DNA of 64,000 nt, from positions 372,001 to 436,000 of the forward strand of contig JAHGAU010000008.1 of NCBI GenBank assembly GCA_019925105.1, written 5' to 3'. A model generated the notes under the pieces. It was not told where the DNA came from. It saw only the letters and a list, made by a program, of their open reading frames with translations, and did no database searches. This document shows, in pieces, positions 10,471-20,600 of the stretch. This DNA comes from Niebla homalea. Lineage: Eukaryota; Ascomycota; Lecanoromycetes; Lecanorales; Ramalinaceae. Position numbers and translations under genes: made by a program. Position 1 is the first letter of the stretch, and each line of letters opens with the position of its first letter.

Positions 10471-11917
10471 ATGTATAGGCGACAAAGGGACAACCCACAT
10501 CAACATTCAGTAGCTGAAGACAGGATGAATAATCCAGCCATGGCCTTTCCGAGGAAACCGGAATATCAGGGAGACAGCTCCCGCGCTCAATCGGATATGT
10601 ATCCTCCGGCGAAAGAGCAGCAGCTAGGAAACACTCTGGAGCGTACGGAGATCGCCCACCCGAGGGAGGAAGAGGGACAGATGAATACTCTTCAATTGCA
10701 GTATCATGCAAGTCATGCGACAGAAGACCATCGGTTTTATGATCCCCAGCAAGAGCTCCAAACGAAACTCAAGACGAAGGACCAGGAGTTGAGAGACCTC
10801 ACCGAGCGGTTCCGGGCCGAGACCATTGTCAAGGATCGGGAGATGGACGACATTCGTCAACGGTGGAAGGAAACAGCCAAGGAACTGGGGAAGTACCAAG
10901 CTCAAGACAAAGTGGTTGACCAGGTCACCGACTCGGAATTGGTCGAGAGGGCCAGGCAAATACAGTACAATGTCCGCAATTTTGCCTACCAGCATTTTGA
11001 TAGCGAACTCAACACTGGAAAAAATGTCCAGGGTTCCGAGCAATATTTGCAAAAGGAACTTCAAGTGTCTACTAATTTCTTCAAAACCTGCATATCTTCT
11101 GCAGTGAAGCGCCCAATGCTTATAGGTGCGATTTTGTGGACTTTTCTGTTGAATAATATATTCGAAAGGTTTTGTTGGGGCGGTGGGAGGGTGCAACACG
11201 GCATGGAAACTCTCACGAGTACATTGAGGAGTAAGCGATCCCACAAACGTTGTCCCTGGATGACTCTAATGACTTTGATCAGGACCACTGGAAAGCAAGA
11301 CTTTGGGTGATGAATCCGAGGCAAAGCGCAAGTATCAGATGTGGAAAGCCAATACTAGCGCCCTCTTGGTGGATGCCTTGAGATTTGACGGGGAAAAAGA
11401 GCAGGGTATGAACCGAAAGCTCAAACAAGACAAGATCAAAGATCTCTGTACGCAGCTTGCTCCTCTCACCAAATCGAAATACGAGAAGATTTTCACGCAA
11501 ATATCCGACATCATCCAAGACGCCCTGGATCTGGATCAGCTGCTCAGCAAGCAAGTTGCAGATATATACTGGGACGCTGATTACCAAGGCAGAGGATTTA
11601 GCGAAGAGTCGATGCAGCTGCAGCAGGGAGAGCAGCATTCAGTAGATGGCCAAAAGGTGCAACTAGTCGTCGCCCCAGGATTGATCAAGCGAGGCAGGTC
11701 GACCGGGGAAGACTATGAGATCACAAGCGTGCTGCTGAGGATCACAGTGTCATGTGAGCTCATCACCTCCGACAGCTCGGGAGAGAGCCACAAGTCCCAT
11801 TTGCCACCTAAGGAATCCTCCAAGCCAGGGGCAAATATAAGACGACTTTTCAACACAAAGAGCCAAGAACAGAGCGTAGTCAAGGCTTTCGCCGGGGCCA
11901 ATCATGAGGGCTCCTGA
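10471..11917 (+). CDS. Hypothetical coiled-coil protein
   Basis: Exons 10471..11230 and 11283..11917 (52-nt intron, GTAAGC donor) join in frame to 464 residues. I chose the first ATG of the frame; the frame itself opens 24 codons earlier without an ATG. A charged stretch (QQELQTKLKTKDQELRDLTERF and onward, roughly residues 90-150) is predicted coiled coil. A second conserved-looking region carries VRNFAYQHF, KRPMLIGAILW, IFERFCWGGG and KYQMWKANTSALLVD. Proteins with the spaced pattern VRNFA..F / P.LI.A..W / FCW.G / FQMWRA occur in ascomycetes, but I know of no assigned function. No signal peptide is apparent. A role cannot be given from sequence. Confidence 0.7.
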
Positions 11918-12090
11918 GCCCCTAGACTCCTTAGCAAGTTCAGGACAGGTTTCTCTCATAATGTCCCGCAAATATTGTCTTCATCGAGGAAACATCGATA
12001 AAGCATCTGAGGGTGCAGGCACACCATTGTCCAACCAGAGAACTCAACTTCTTAGATGCTAGACGAGCGGATTAGCATTCTGTTTAATCT

Positions 12091-12330
12091 TCAGTTGATG
12101 CGGAGATTATCTCTCGCATCCGCTTCGTGTGAGCCTGGCTCCGGAGCCGCCTCGCCAACCATAATAGCACGGATGTAATATTCGCCGATGAGCACGTAGA
12201 AGCCAGAATACGCCCGCCCGTATAGCTCACCCGCGAGATGAGTATAGTAGCTTAGGAAGGCGGCGAGTGGATGGAATTGTTGATTCGTGGTGGGGCAGTT
12301 CATAAGGCGGGGCGGGGTGGAATGGGCGGC
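12091..12330 (-). pseudogene. Relic of a secreted-protein paralog (copy B)
   Basis: On the minus strand the frame reads STPPRLMNCPTTNQQFHP, then LSYYTHLAGELYGRAYSGF and YVLIGEYYIRAIMVGEA. It matches copy A at 4370-4570, including long identical nucleotide blocks (for example GCGTATTCTGGCTTCTACGT). There is no signal peptide and no start within a plausible 5' part. It is part of a rearranged duplicate block with 12413-12510 and 12511-12890. Confidence 0.5.
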
Positions 12331-12412
12331 TGGTGGTGGGATGCATTGGGGGTGCGGATGAGGGTTTTTTCATAGGATTCTCATACAGATTCCTAAGCAC
12401 CTACCAGGCTTC

Positions 12413-12510
12413 ATTTCTGATAAAGCAAAATCACTTCGTTGGATGTCTCGTTACAAATCCATTATTCCATTAAGAAAGAGGAAGGCCATCCGAGCTTTAT
12501 CGCCATGCGT
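12413..12510. repeat. Copy of the MET2 3' flank, inverted
   Basis: Ungapped match to the reverse complement of 4300-4207. It joins directly to sequence matching the start of the secreted-protein gene (A-locus about 5300), a junction that does not exist at the A locus. Confidence 0.7.
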
Positions 12511-12907
12511 TATACACCGCATCAATACCCTACTAATCACCAAACCTCCTTCCAAACCCCTTTATCAGGCCCCCGCAACTTCACCCCCCACAACCATCCA
12601 CAACCTCACCTCCCTCCCCCTCCTACCCTCCTCCAATCCCACGCTCCTCACCCCCCACAACCTCAACCTCAACCTCACCTTCAACCCAATGCACCCCCCC
12701 CACAAACCCCCCCTCCATCGCACATATCCCCCACCCACTCCACCGGGCCTCATCGACTGCACTGCTCCTGCAAGGACCAACGAGTTCACCCACGCCATCA
12801 TGCGCGAACAGGCCACCACCACCCTCCGGCATGTTGGAAGTCCCCGGCCATCCAATCATAACGCCGCAGCCCACCGGGTAACCCACCCAGGAGAGACTCG
12901 ATGCTAG
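12511..12907 (+). pseudogene. Truncated copy of the HGTCQ-type secreted-protein gene
   Basis: Reads IHRINTLLITKPPSKPLYQAP, then PTLLTPHNLNLNLTF, PPGLIDC and NEFTHAIMREQATTTL. These match the intact gene at 5340-4624 (IHRINALPTTKPPSKPLHQTP, LLTPHN..L, RLMDC, NDFIHAMLEQATTL). The poly-Leu signal peptide is missing, replaced by the duplicated MET2 flank. The frame stops after SPRPSNHNAAAHRVTHP, before the HGTCQ domain. Nucleotide similarity continues to about 12890. It is unlikely to produce a secreted protein. Confidence 0.6.
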
Positions 12908-12910
12908 TCG

Positions 12911-13758
12911 TTTGCGGGCAGGTACTTTTCTATTCAGCTGAGAGTTTGCGCGCCCGCTGTCTCCTCCACCACATGTATTTGGACACAAAAGACTTTCCCA
13001 TTGGCTTTTGAACTTAGGACGACTTGGTTGCTTCTCTCATCTATAGAGATGTCAATGGTTGGGTTGTTGATGACGGGCATGCTACGCTCACAGGCATGAT
13101 CGGAGATGATAGGTGGTGTCCTAATGCGTGCTGCTGCCGCTGCTTTAGTAGCTATTTCAGCGTTCTTTGTATGGATGTATATGCTGGAGGTTTTCATGAT
13201 AAGAGTTGTTCGCTAATGCAAAAGGAAAAAGCGGGGAGGTGCATGGATCCATGTTTATTTACAACAAGTTTCATGAAACACCGTCGGCTATCTACTCGTG
13301 ACATCAAACCTGAGATCTGGAGAAATGTCATGGTGGCGCAGGTGCGACACGGCAAGGGAATATTTCTCGAGGACATGGCAACTCTTCGCAACGGGATTTG
13401 GTCTTCGGCAGGAAGCCTGGATCGCTGCTCTTCATCTCCAATTCTTTTGAGAATCCCAAGTCTATAAAATTCCTGATTGATCGTGGCCGCTATCATTACG
13501 AAATTGCCAGAGGGGTTTTGGCGCCGTTTACATGATGAGGCCATCGCAACAATTGTCTGGCCAGCTACTTCATATGAGACCTGGACCAACTTCTGCCGTG
13601 GATACAAGACACGAGGCTATGTATTGTTCACAATGGCCTTCAAGGCCTGAGCACGCTTTTACGGCAGGAGAGCTTCTCCAAATACCACATAAATCAGCAA
13701 TTGCATCCATTTCCAGCAGATCCCGTCATCTTCTAGAATTCGGCCAATCATAAAATTC
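12911..13758. other. No supported gene
   Basis: Overlapping frames on both strands (12934-13197 minus, 13024-13467 plus, 13194-13607 minus) lack recognisable motifs and none shows a convincing intron structure. Confidence 0.35.
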
Positions 13759-13759
13759 T

Positions 13760-14515
13760 TTAGTCAACGGTGGGCACTGGCCTTCTACTTCATCACAGCT
13801 GAAACCATATCAACGCTCCCACGGACTGAAAGCCCAGCGCAGAACTCCACTTCCATCGCCAGTGGAAGCAGCATCCCCGCATAACTTCCCTCCGCCGGCA
13901 TCACCACCTCCGCCAACTCATCCACTAGTGGGAATAATGACCAACCAGCCTGGCCCGCGCCCTACTTCCCACCAGGCCGCCAGCCCCCCGGCGACTCTTA
14001 TATCTAACACGTAGGGCATTCAGACCCTCACGTGCAGATCAAATTCAAGCAGTGGGACTTGCTCGAGGGCCGCAACGAAACGGACGTCGAGCTCCTCCTC
14101 CAACGGACCATCATCGAAGCCTCCGACCCGGACAAGCGGCTCGACTTTATGTCCATCAAGGATTACTACTGGCCGCGTGATTACTGCGCCATAGCCATGA
14201 AGCCCAAGCCACATGTACCCGGTATGCATCCTCCATACCAGGACGTTGGGCTGACGCGGGGGATCTGGACTGATCCTTTGATTGGGCTCAACAAGTTCCG
14301 GCAAGCCTATCCGGGTTGGATTGGGAATTCGAGATGTATGCGACGATGGGCGGGTATGATGAGGAATTGGTTGCGACGGGGAGTTCGCGTCAAGGTTGCC
14401 GCCGGGTTCAGGGACTGTGGAGGGTGACCTGCAGACCTCCTGGGTGAAGGAGACTTTCACTGTTAATCGAAGGGACGGCAATGTCGGTGCAGAGTTTTGT
14501 GCTGGCGTTGACTAA
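13760..14515 (+). pseudogene. Degenerate gene of unknown family
   Basis: A protein-like reading can be followed on the plus strand: STSGNNDQPAWPAPYFPPG, DPHVQIKFKQWDLLEG, DYYWPRDYCAIAMKP, then LTRGIWTDPLIGLNKFRQAY. After a frame change it reads DWEFEMYATMGGYDEELVAT, and after a second change GDLQTSWVKETFTVNRRDG to a stop at 14513. Two TAA codons interrupt the first part, near 13885 and 14005. Both frame changes are in G runs and could be base-call gaps, but the stops are substitutions, so I call this a pseudogene. I do not recognise the family; the composition suggests an extracellular or surface protein. Confidence 0.4.
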
Positions 14516-14835
14516 TGAGTGGCATATGGTGACCGATACTGATTGTTTGTCAGGCCGTTCATAGCTCGTCAACAAAGTCAAGTTGTATAAGTCATCGAGA
14601 ACGAGCATCGCTGCGATGTTTTGAATGTCCCGACTTGTCGTCCCATCTATACTTGCCTCTGCTGTGGACTTTTGGCACTCGATGTACATACTGTCAGAGC
14701 GAGCTTATCTCCCTTTGGTCGGTTTGTGCGGGAAGGTTCGTTCGGAACTACAGATTCAGTCTCCAAATTTTATCACTGCTTTTCATTGAGATGTACACAC
14801 CGAGTTGCCCGGTAACAGCGACAGATACAAGGTGT

Positions 14836-16653
14836 TTAAATGAGGTCGATCAGACATGGCTGACTCCCACTGCGCGCGGCTGCCCTAATTGCCTCGCCAT
14901 GCATCATACCATGCATGTATGTATCACCAACCAGCTGAGCCGATACTTGTTCCACGCCTTCCTCCACAACCATAAAGTCTGATTGCGGTCTAATAGTAAA
15001 AGGCGTCCCGAAACCAAGGAAGACGGCCACTTCATCCCCAATTTCTGAGCATTCAGGGACCAGGCACATGTATCCTGTATCTGTAATAGCAAATCGACGA
15101 AATATCCTCACTAAGATCATACTGGCAAGATAGTCCTGTATCGGGTCATTCCCCAATCCGTCCATCGTCAGTAACGGCGCCTGGGCCACTTGCGTCAACC
15201 GCAGGACTGCGGAACGAAAAGTTGGTAACAAGTCGTGGATGGGGGCGAAATTCCTGGATCCATGAGCGCACAAATTGTTAACAACCAATGTTCGGGCAAA
15301 CGCATCCTCAATGTCATCGTAGACTAATTCTTTGCTACTTTGTACACATGCATAAGCTGATTTCATCCAAGGACGCAGTGCCATGACCTCGTCCTCCCCT
15401 TCGTTGACGAAAGCATCGCTTTGATGGATGATTTTGTGGTGGCACAATCCAAGAACATGCAATGATGAAGGATAAGGCCCATCTCCCACTCCAGCCCAAC
15501 GAGAGCTGAAGTCGGACCTCCCTGCAAAAGGTCTTTGCGCCATCAGTAGACTTATTCGATTGGAATTGCTCTTGTTAGCCTGCCAATCGGGAACCCAAGA
15601 CGGCACGTCCGCAAAATCGATGCGTCTTTGCAGACCGACGAGCTCTATCATCCATTCTGGGGCATCGGCCTTCATTCGGATCATGTAAACTGTAGCTTTG
15701 TGGTAGACTTGGGCTTTGCTAAGCCTGTAATCACTCAGAGCGCTTAATTCGCCTGTCTTGTCCTCCACTAACCCAAGCACACCGACAATCTTGTCTCTTG
15801 CGTCCGACACCTCGAAGCCTCCAGTCCTGAACAGCACCTCCGCTAGTGTACATTCCGGTCTTGCCATGAGCTGGATGATTGATTGGATTGCCCCATAATT
15901 GGCCCACCCGGTGTGTATTGCCAAGTAACCAGGCCGTCCTAGCATGATAGCAGGTAATCTCGTGTCATCCAGCAGCTGGACGGATTGATCGAGGGTGTAC
16001 CAGGAAGTCAGATAGCGACCAACAGCCACAGTAGCTTTTTTTGCCAGAGCGATTTCCTGCAAAATCCAAGTCCGACAAAACCATGGCGAGTGGAAGATTT
16101 TAAAGTACTCTATCCAGCACGGGCGTCCTGGACCGATGCAATCGAGAGTATCAACATCATTAGGGGTTGCCCCCGGTGATTTGTGGCCATTCCCATGCTG
16201 TTTTATGACGACGAGTCGATGCATGAGGTCAAGTCCCAGTGAGAGTTGACGATCTGCTTCTCCCAGATACACGAAAACACCGGCTGCTTTTGCGTAGATC
16301 CTCCTCATCATAGGTATCTGTTTGCTCAATTCGGCTTTGTCATCTTGGTTTATGGAGACTGCATCGGTCCACAGATAGGACCCTTGGTATGCCGATTGCC
16401 GAAATGCTTTTAGGGCATCATTCAAGGAAGGGTAGATACAATGTTTGCTTCCATTACACAGCATCACTTCGGTCCTTCCAGCAGTACCGCAGCAATACGA
16501 CAGTGCTTGATATGGTATATCTTGATCCAGTGAGGTCGTCATCAGCTCACATTCGACAACATCCGAGCGAAAAAGCCCTCTCTTGACCTTCAAAAGTCGA
16601 ATATCGCGGGCAACGCTATTGATGGGTTTATATGTATGCTCCGGAAGCTCTTG
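14836..16653 (-). CDS. HET-domain (heterokaryon incompatibility) protein
   Basis: A single long exon of about 605 codons. The N-terminal third matches the HET domain: IRLLKVKRG, YQALSYCCG, LNDALKAFR, LWTDAVSINQDD, QIPMMRRIYAKAAGVFVYLGEA, then WCRTWILQEIALAKKA-like (FCRTWILQEIALAK). HET domains trigger cell death after fusion of unlike hyphae and are predicted TIR-like. The rest of the protein (KIVGVLGLVEDK, VPSWVPDWQ) is the usual fungal HET C-terminal half. The 5' end is unsettled: no ATG lies in frame before the domain, and a TAA precedes it. An ACTAAT branch site and CAG acceptor at 16656-16654 suggest an upstream exon, possibly from an ATG near 16730. It neighbours an NLR gene. Confidence 0.85.
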   Translation of the reverse strand, partial: QELPEHTYKPINSVARDIRLLKVKRGLFRSDVVECELMTTSLDQDIPYQALSYCCGTAGRTEVMLCNGSKHCIYPSLNDALKAFRQSAYQGSYLWTDAVSINQDDKAELSKQIPMMRRIYAKAAGVFVYLGEADRQLSLGLDLMHRLVVIKQHGNGHKSPGATPNDVDTLDCIGPGRPCWIEYFKIFHSPWFCRTWILQEIALAKKATVAVGRYLTSWYTLDQSVQLLDDTRLPAIMLGRPGYLAIHTGWANYGAIQSIIQLMARPECTLAEVLFRTGGFEVSDARDKIVGVLGLVEDKTGELSALSDYRLSKAQVYHKATVYMIRMKADAPEWMIELVGLQRRIDFADVPSWVPDWQANKSNSNRISLLMAQRPFAGRSDFSSRWAGVGDGPYPSSLHVLGLCHHKIIHQSDAFVNEGEDEVMALRPWMKSAYACVQSSKELVYDDIEDAFARTLVVNNLCAHGSRNFAPIHDLLPTFRSAVLRLTQVAQAPLLTMDGLGNDPIQDYLASMILVRIFRRFAITDTGYMCLVPECSEIGDEVAVFLGFGTPFTIRPQSDFMVVEEGVEQVSAQLVGDTYMHGMMHGEAIRAAARSGSQPCLIDLI

Positions 16654-17672
16654 CTGGTTCAATTAGTCGGGGTCTCTCGGAGTATCTTGAGCAGTAGCAC
16701 GGCTTGGCTGAGGATCTGTGGCCAATGCATGTGCCAGAAACGAATTTGCAAACTGGTTCATCAATGGAGGAGTTGTGGTAGTGTTACCAGAGCAGCTCCC
16801 ATCACAATTTTCGTGGGTATCGCAAATGGTGCCTTGCATTTCAGAGGCAAGCGTGGCAGACATGGTATTCCATTCTCTTTCAAGCTCCTCAGGAGAGATT
16901 CCACAAATGAGCGGTGTGGCAGGGACCGCTGCAGTTTCCCTAGACACCTCATCAGCAGCTGGATCCATGGATGAAGTTCCTCTCTGTCGGGAGTGATCTT
17001 TCCTGTCAAGAAATGTATCTGTAATTGGTGGAGTCTGTTGTCTCGTAAAGAGGTCTGGAAACGGTCATGTAGCCTTATGCTCCAAGCCTACCCCTCCACA
17101 AGGTACGTACTTCTAGTCGATCATTGCTACTTCGCAGACTACATTGGTACATGTTTGCATTGTGCCTATTTTCCTCATGACTATTTCCATATTAGTCTAA
17201 AATAGATTATAGATTTCGAAGTTCTGTTGGAGATGGTTCCTCATTCATGCCAACTCTTGCGACCAGTACGCTCGAGTGCATTGGAATTTTTGGGAGTTCT
17301 TGAAGGATCAGCCTGGAAATGAAGGACCCGGCTAGGTATTACACTTGCTTGTACAGATCACCCCATCGCGAATGAGCGTGAGTCTCCATGGATCGGCACA
17401 CTGCGCCACCTGAATCATAATTTTACTCTACTTCATGAGTCCCTACATGTCACAGATACGATCACGGACATAATTCGGTTTATACTATCGTCAAAGATGG
17501 AGACACCATTTTGTGGCTGACGTGAGGGCGGAGATGCCGCATAACCCGAACGAGCAACAGCTTTGGCGTTATATTTTGACATTTATCTACACGTGACGGA
17601 TGATATGTCTGCCCGTGTCAATCTGGTAGACTGCCTACCGAATCACGAATCTGCTGCGAACAGACTCATGCC
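16654..17672. other. Upstream region of the HET gene; possible 5' exon
   Basis: A minus-strand frame at 16968-16663 reads protein-like (ISPEELEREWNTMSATLASE) and ends with TAA two codons before the HET frame, so it may be part of the HET transcript. No gene is supported between 17000 and 17672. Confidence 0.3.
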
Positions 17673-20600
17673 TCAATCATCAGCCGATTGCGTTCGAAAA
17701 AGATTGTCTGATCTGCTGGTCGATCTCAAATGCTGCACCTGATTGCTGCTTCCAGACATCGAACGAAACGCCAACCCGGCCGTGCGTTGACTACGAGACG
17801 CATCATGGCTCCTCCGAAACGATGCCAGGCTGGGACCTCTCTCAGGCCCCCTCGAACCCATCAGCCCCTTACCTGCTGTATCCGCAATATTCAAACCGCG
17901 CTTGATCAGGGCGACCTTGTCCTTGATGGCGAGGACGATAGTGCCATCTGATGGGTGGACATTGATCATGGCTTCATTCCCATTGCTGGCTGCAACGGCG
18001 CTTTGCCAGTCGGGCGGGAGGAAGAAGTGCGTGACGATATTTTCGGTGGGGTTGGCCGAATGTGGATCGACAGCGGCTACCGACCCGTCTTCTTGGAGGA
18101 AGATGAATCGGTTCTTGTAGATGCCGAGGAGGGTCTCTATGTGCGGAGTCAGGGCCTCATAGGCTGGAACGGGTGCGACAGAAGAAGCGTCAGACTTGAA
18201 ATGTTGGGCTTTGAAGAGAAAGAGGTGGGAGCGCGTTTTGCGTATGTATGAAGCAGGAGTATCGAAAGTAACTGCGAGCAAGTTCTGGAAGCGGAGAGGG
18301 AGGAGTGTTTGGAGCGAAAGACCCAGTAGTGGAGAGCCTGTTATGTTGATACCGTCAGTGCTAGTCAACCTGGATAGGTCACTCCAGGCAAAGATGTGAG
18401 CGGTAAGTGAGTCAACGAGTAAGAGCTGGGAAGAGTCTGTGGGGTGAGTACACCAGCAATAGCTACTGCGGTCCGGCCAGTCAAGAGTCTGTTTTTTCTC
18501 TAAATTTTCCTGCGAGATTTCGTACAGGGTGTCGATCTTTCTCGATGAGACTAGACAATGATGTCCCCTTGGTTGCACTACCAGCTGCGTTACGGGTCCG
18601 TTTACTCGTTGCGCCAGGAATTGGGTGCCTGTCAAGACGGATCCACTTGAGGTGAGTCGAAAGCCCGTCATCTTACTATACGTATCGGCGCAAAGGAGAG
18701 TGAGTGATTGTTCGTCGAATCTAATAGAGAAAACGGCAATCTTGTTGGGGTTCTTGATGAGCACATGGTCAGGAAGCCCCGTCCTTCCATCGAACGTGCA
18801 AATTGAACCATCAAGTCTACCACAGATGATCTTGTTGTAGACCTGAAGAGTGAGCAGAGTAGTTATCTGCTTCGATTGTTCCGTGTTACCGAGGTTGTAG
18901 TCCTGTGGTGTTGTTGAGACCGATATCGTGTCACTGTTACGATCGTCGCAGTCCTGCTTGATTGAGACCAGTACGGGAGGATCCCAGACTCGGCAAAATG
19001 ACCCTCTGATGTCAAATAACCGATTGCCGTCCGTACTGAACGCAAGACCCCTGATTCCGTAACCCTCCGAGCTAATGCGATATAGGAGTCTGAGGGATTC
19101 AAATTCGTACAAGCTGATCACTCCAGCAGAGTTGCCGCAAGCCAGGATCTGGCCCTCGGCGGTCGAGCTCAATGTGTGAATATTTGCAATGGTTCGTGCT
19201 GATACCTCATGTGAGAACGTTTCGAAGACTACGATCTCGCCGTCAGCGTAAGATGCCGCCAGAAGGCCCGAATCTACTGAGTTGTTGAATTCCAAGTATC
19301 TCAAAATCCTACACCACGCCGCCTTGGGGCTAGAGGTCCCCTCGACCCGACATTCTGTCCATAGATGTCGAGGAGTCGATTCTCCTCAATATCCCAAAGC
19401 AGGATGTCCTCGCCGCGGTAAGCGATAGCAAGAGTAGTTCCGGCCCTTCCAATTGCTGCTGCCATTGGCTGCGGCAGGTCTTCTGTGGTCCCCGCACCAA
19501 TTGAATCGGCCCAGCTACCAAGCACCGTGTTATTTCCCGATTCCAAATCCCACAGCACGACTTTGTTGTTGCGCAGGACTGCCAGGATGAGGCCATTGCT
19601 GTCATCAAGCAGGCTGAAGTCCATGGTTGGCGCTACTAGATCGAAGTTCCACATCTGTCGCCATGAGTCTACGCTCCAGACACGTATGGCCCGGAAACTG
19701 GCGCAAACCAGGATGCGACAATTATCGTCGAATCGTAACGCCTTCACGGCTTCCTGTTGATTGAGCGTCTGCACTTCTTGACATGTTGCCGCGCTATGGA
19801 TTTTGATGAATCCGCTGCCTAGTCCGATGGCGAAGAATTCATTCCCGCACGCTACAGCTACAGGATACTCATTTTTGTAGATCATGAGGGAAGAGCAGTC
19901 GTCCCAAGACTCTGCTGTTAGACCTGCTACCTCAAATGATCGGCTAGGCATCCCAAATTGCTTTTTGAGCGCCGTTTTTGATGGGCAGAATGCCGGAACA
20001 TAGGTATAAATACTTGATGGAGACGCTGTGAGGCTGCGCCCAAACTTGGTGACAATTCGGACGAGATCCGCTGACCAGCTGTCGACCAAAACGACATTTC
20101 TTCCAAGAGGGATCAGTCCGTGCTTCTGTCTCCGTTGCAGGAAGCTCTTCAGCGATCGGCCTGTCTGCATCAGGCCGTTCATCTCCTGGGTTGTCGCCAT
20201 GTGCTCGATCCATCTAAGGACGTAGCTTGAACTTAAGAAACCAGCTAGGGCAGCCAGAACCTCGTCATCCTCGGAGGCTACCATGTTGATGTGCTTGTAC
20301 AGACAGTTGCACGCGTAATTGGCGAATACTGAATTGGTAAGCATAGACATATTTTCGCTTTTTCTTCTATGCTTGCCGTCGTTGTCACTGCTCGCGAGAA
20401 AACTCAGGCAAACAAGGGCAAGCCGTTTGTTTCCTTCACTTTTCTCAATGGTGTACTCAAGATCATCGCGCTGACGGAGTAGGAAATCACGAGCAGTCTG
20501 GTGAATCATTCGCACACATCCGTTGGAGTCGATATAGACAAGCTGCCCACAGGTCGATGCAATGGCCCTCTCAATACTGTCAACCTCGTCCTCGATGTCA

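Noticed and set aside
14020..14481. 153-codon minus-strand frame
   Set aside because: Shadow of the plus-strand degenerate gene, whose reading is more protein-like.
19305..19345. 38-nt GTCGAG...TGTAG mini-intron in the NLR
   Set aside because: It restores frame, but it is shorter than any other intron here, has a poor donor and no branch site; a missing T in the run is favoured.
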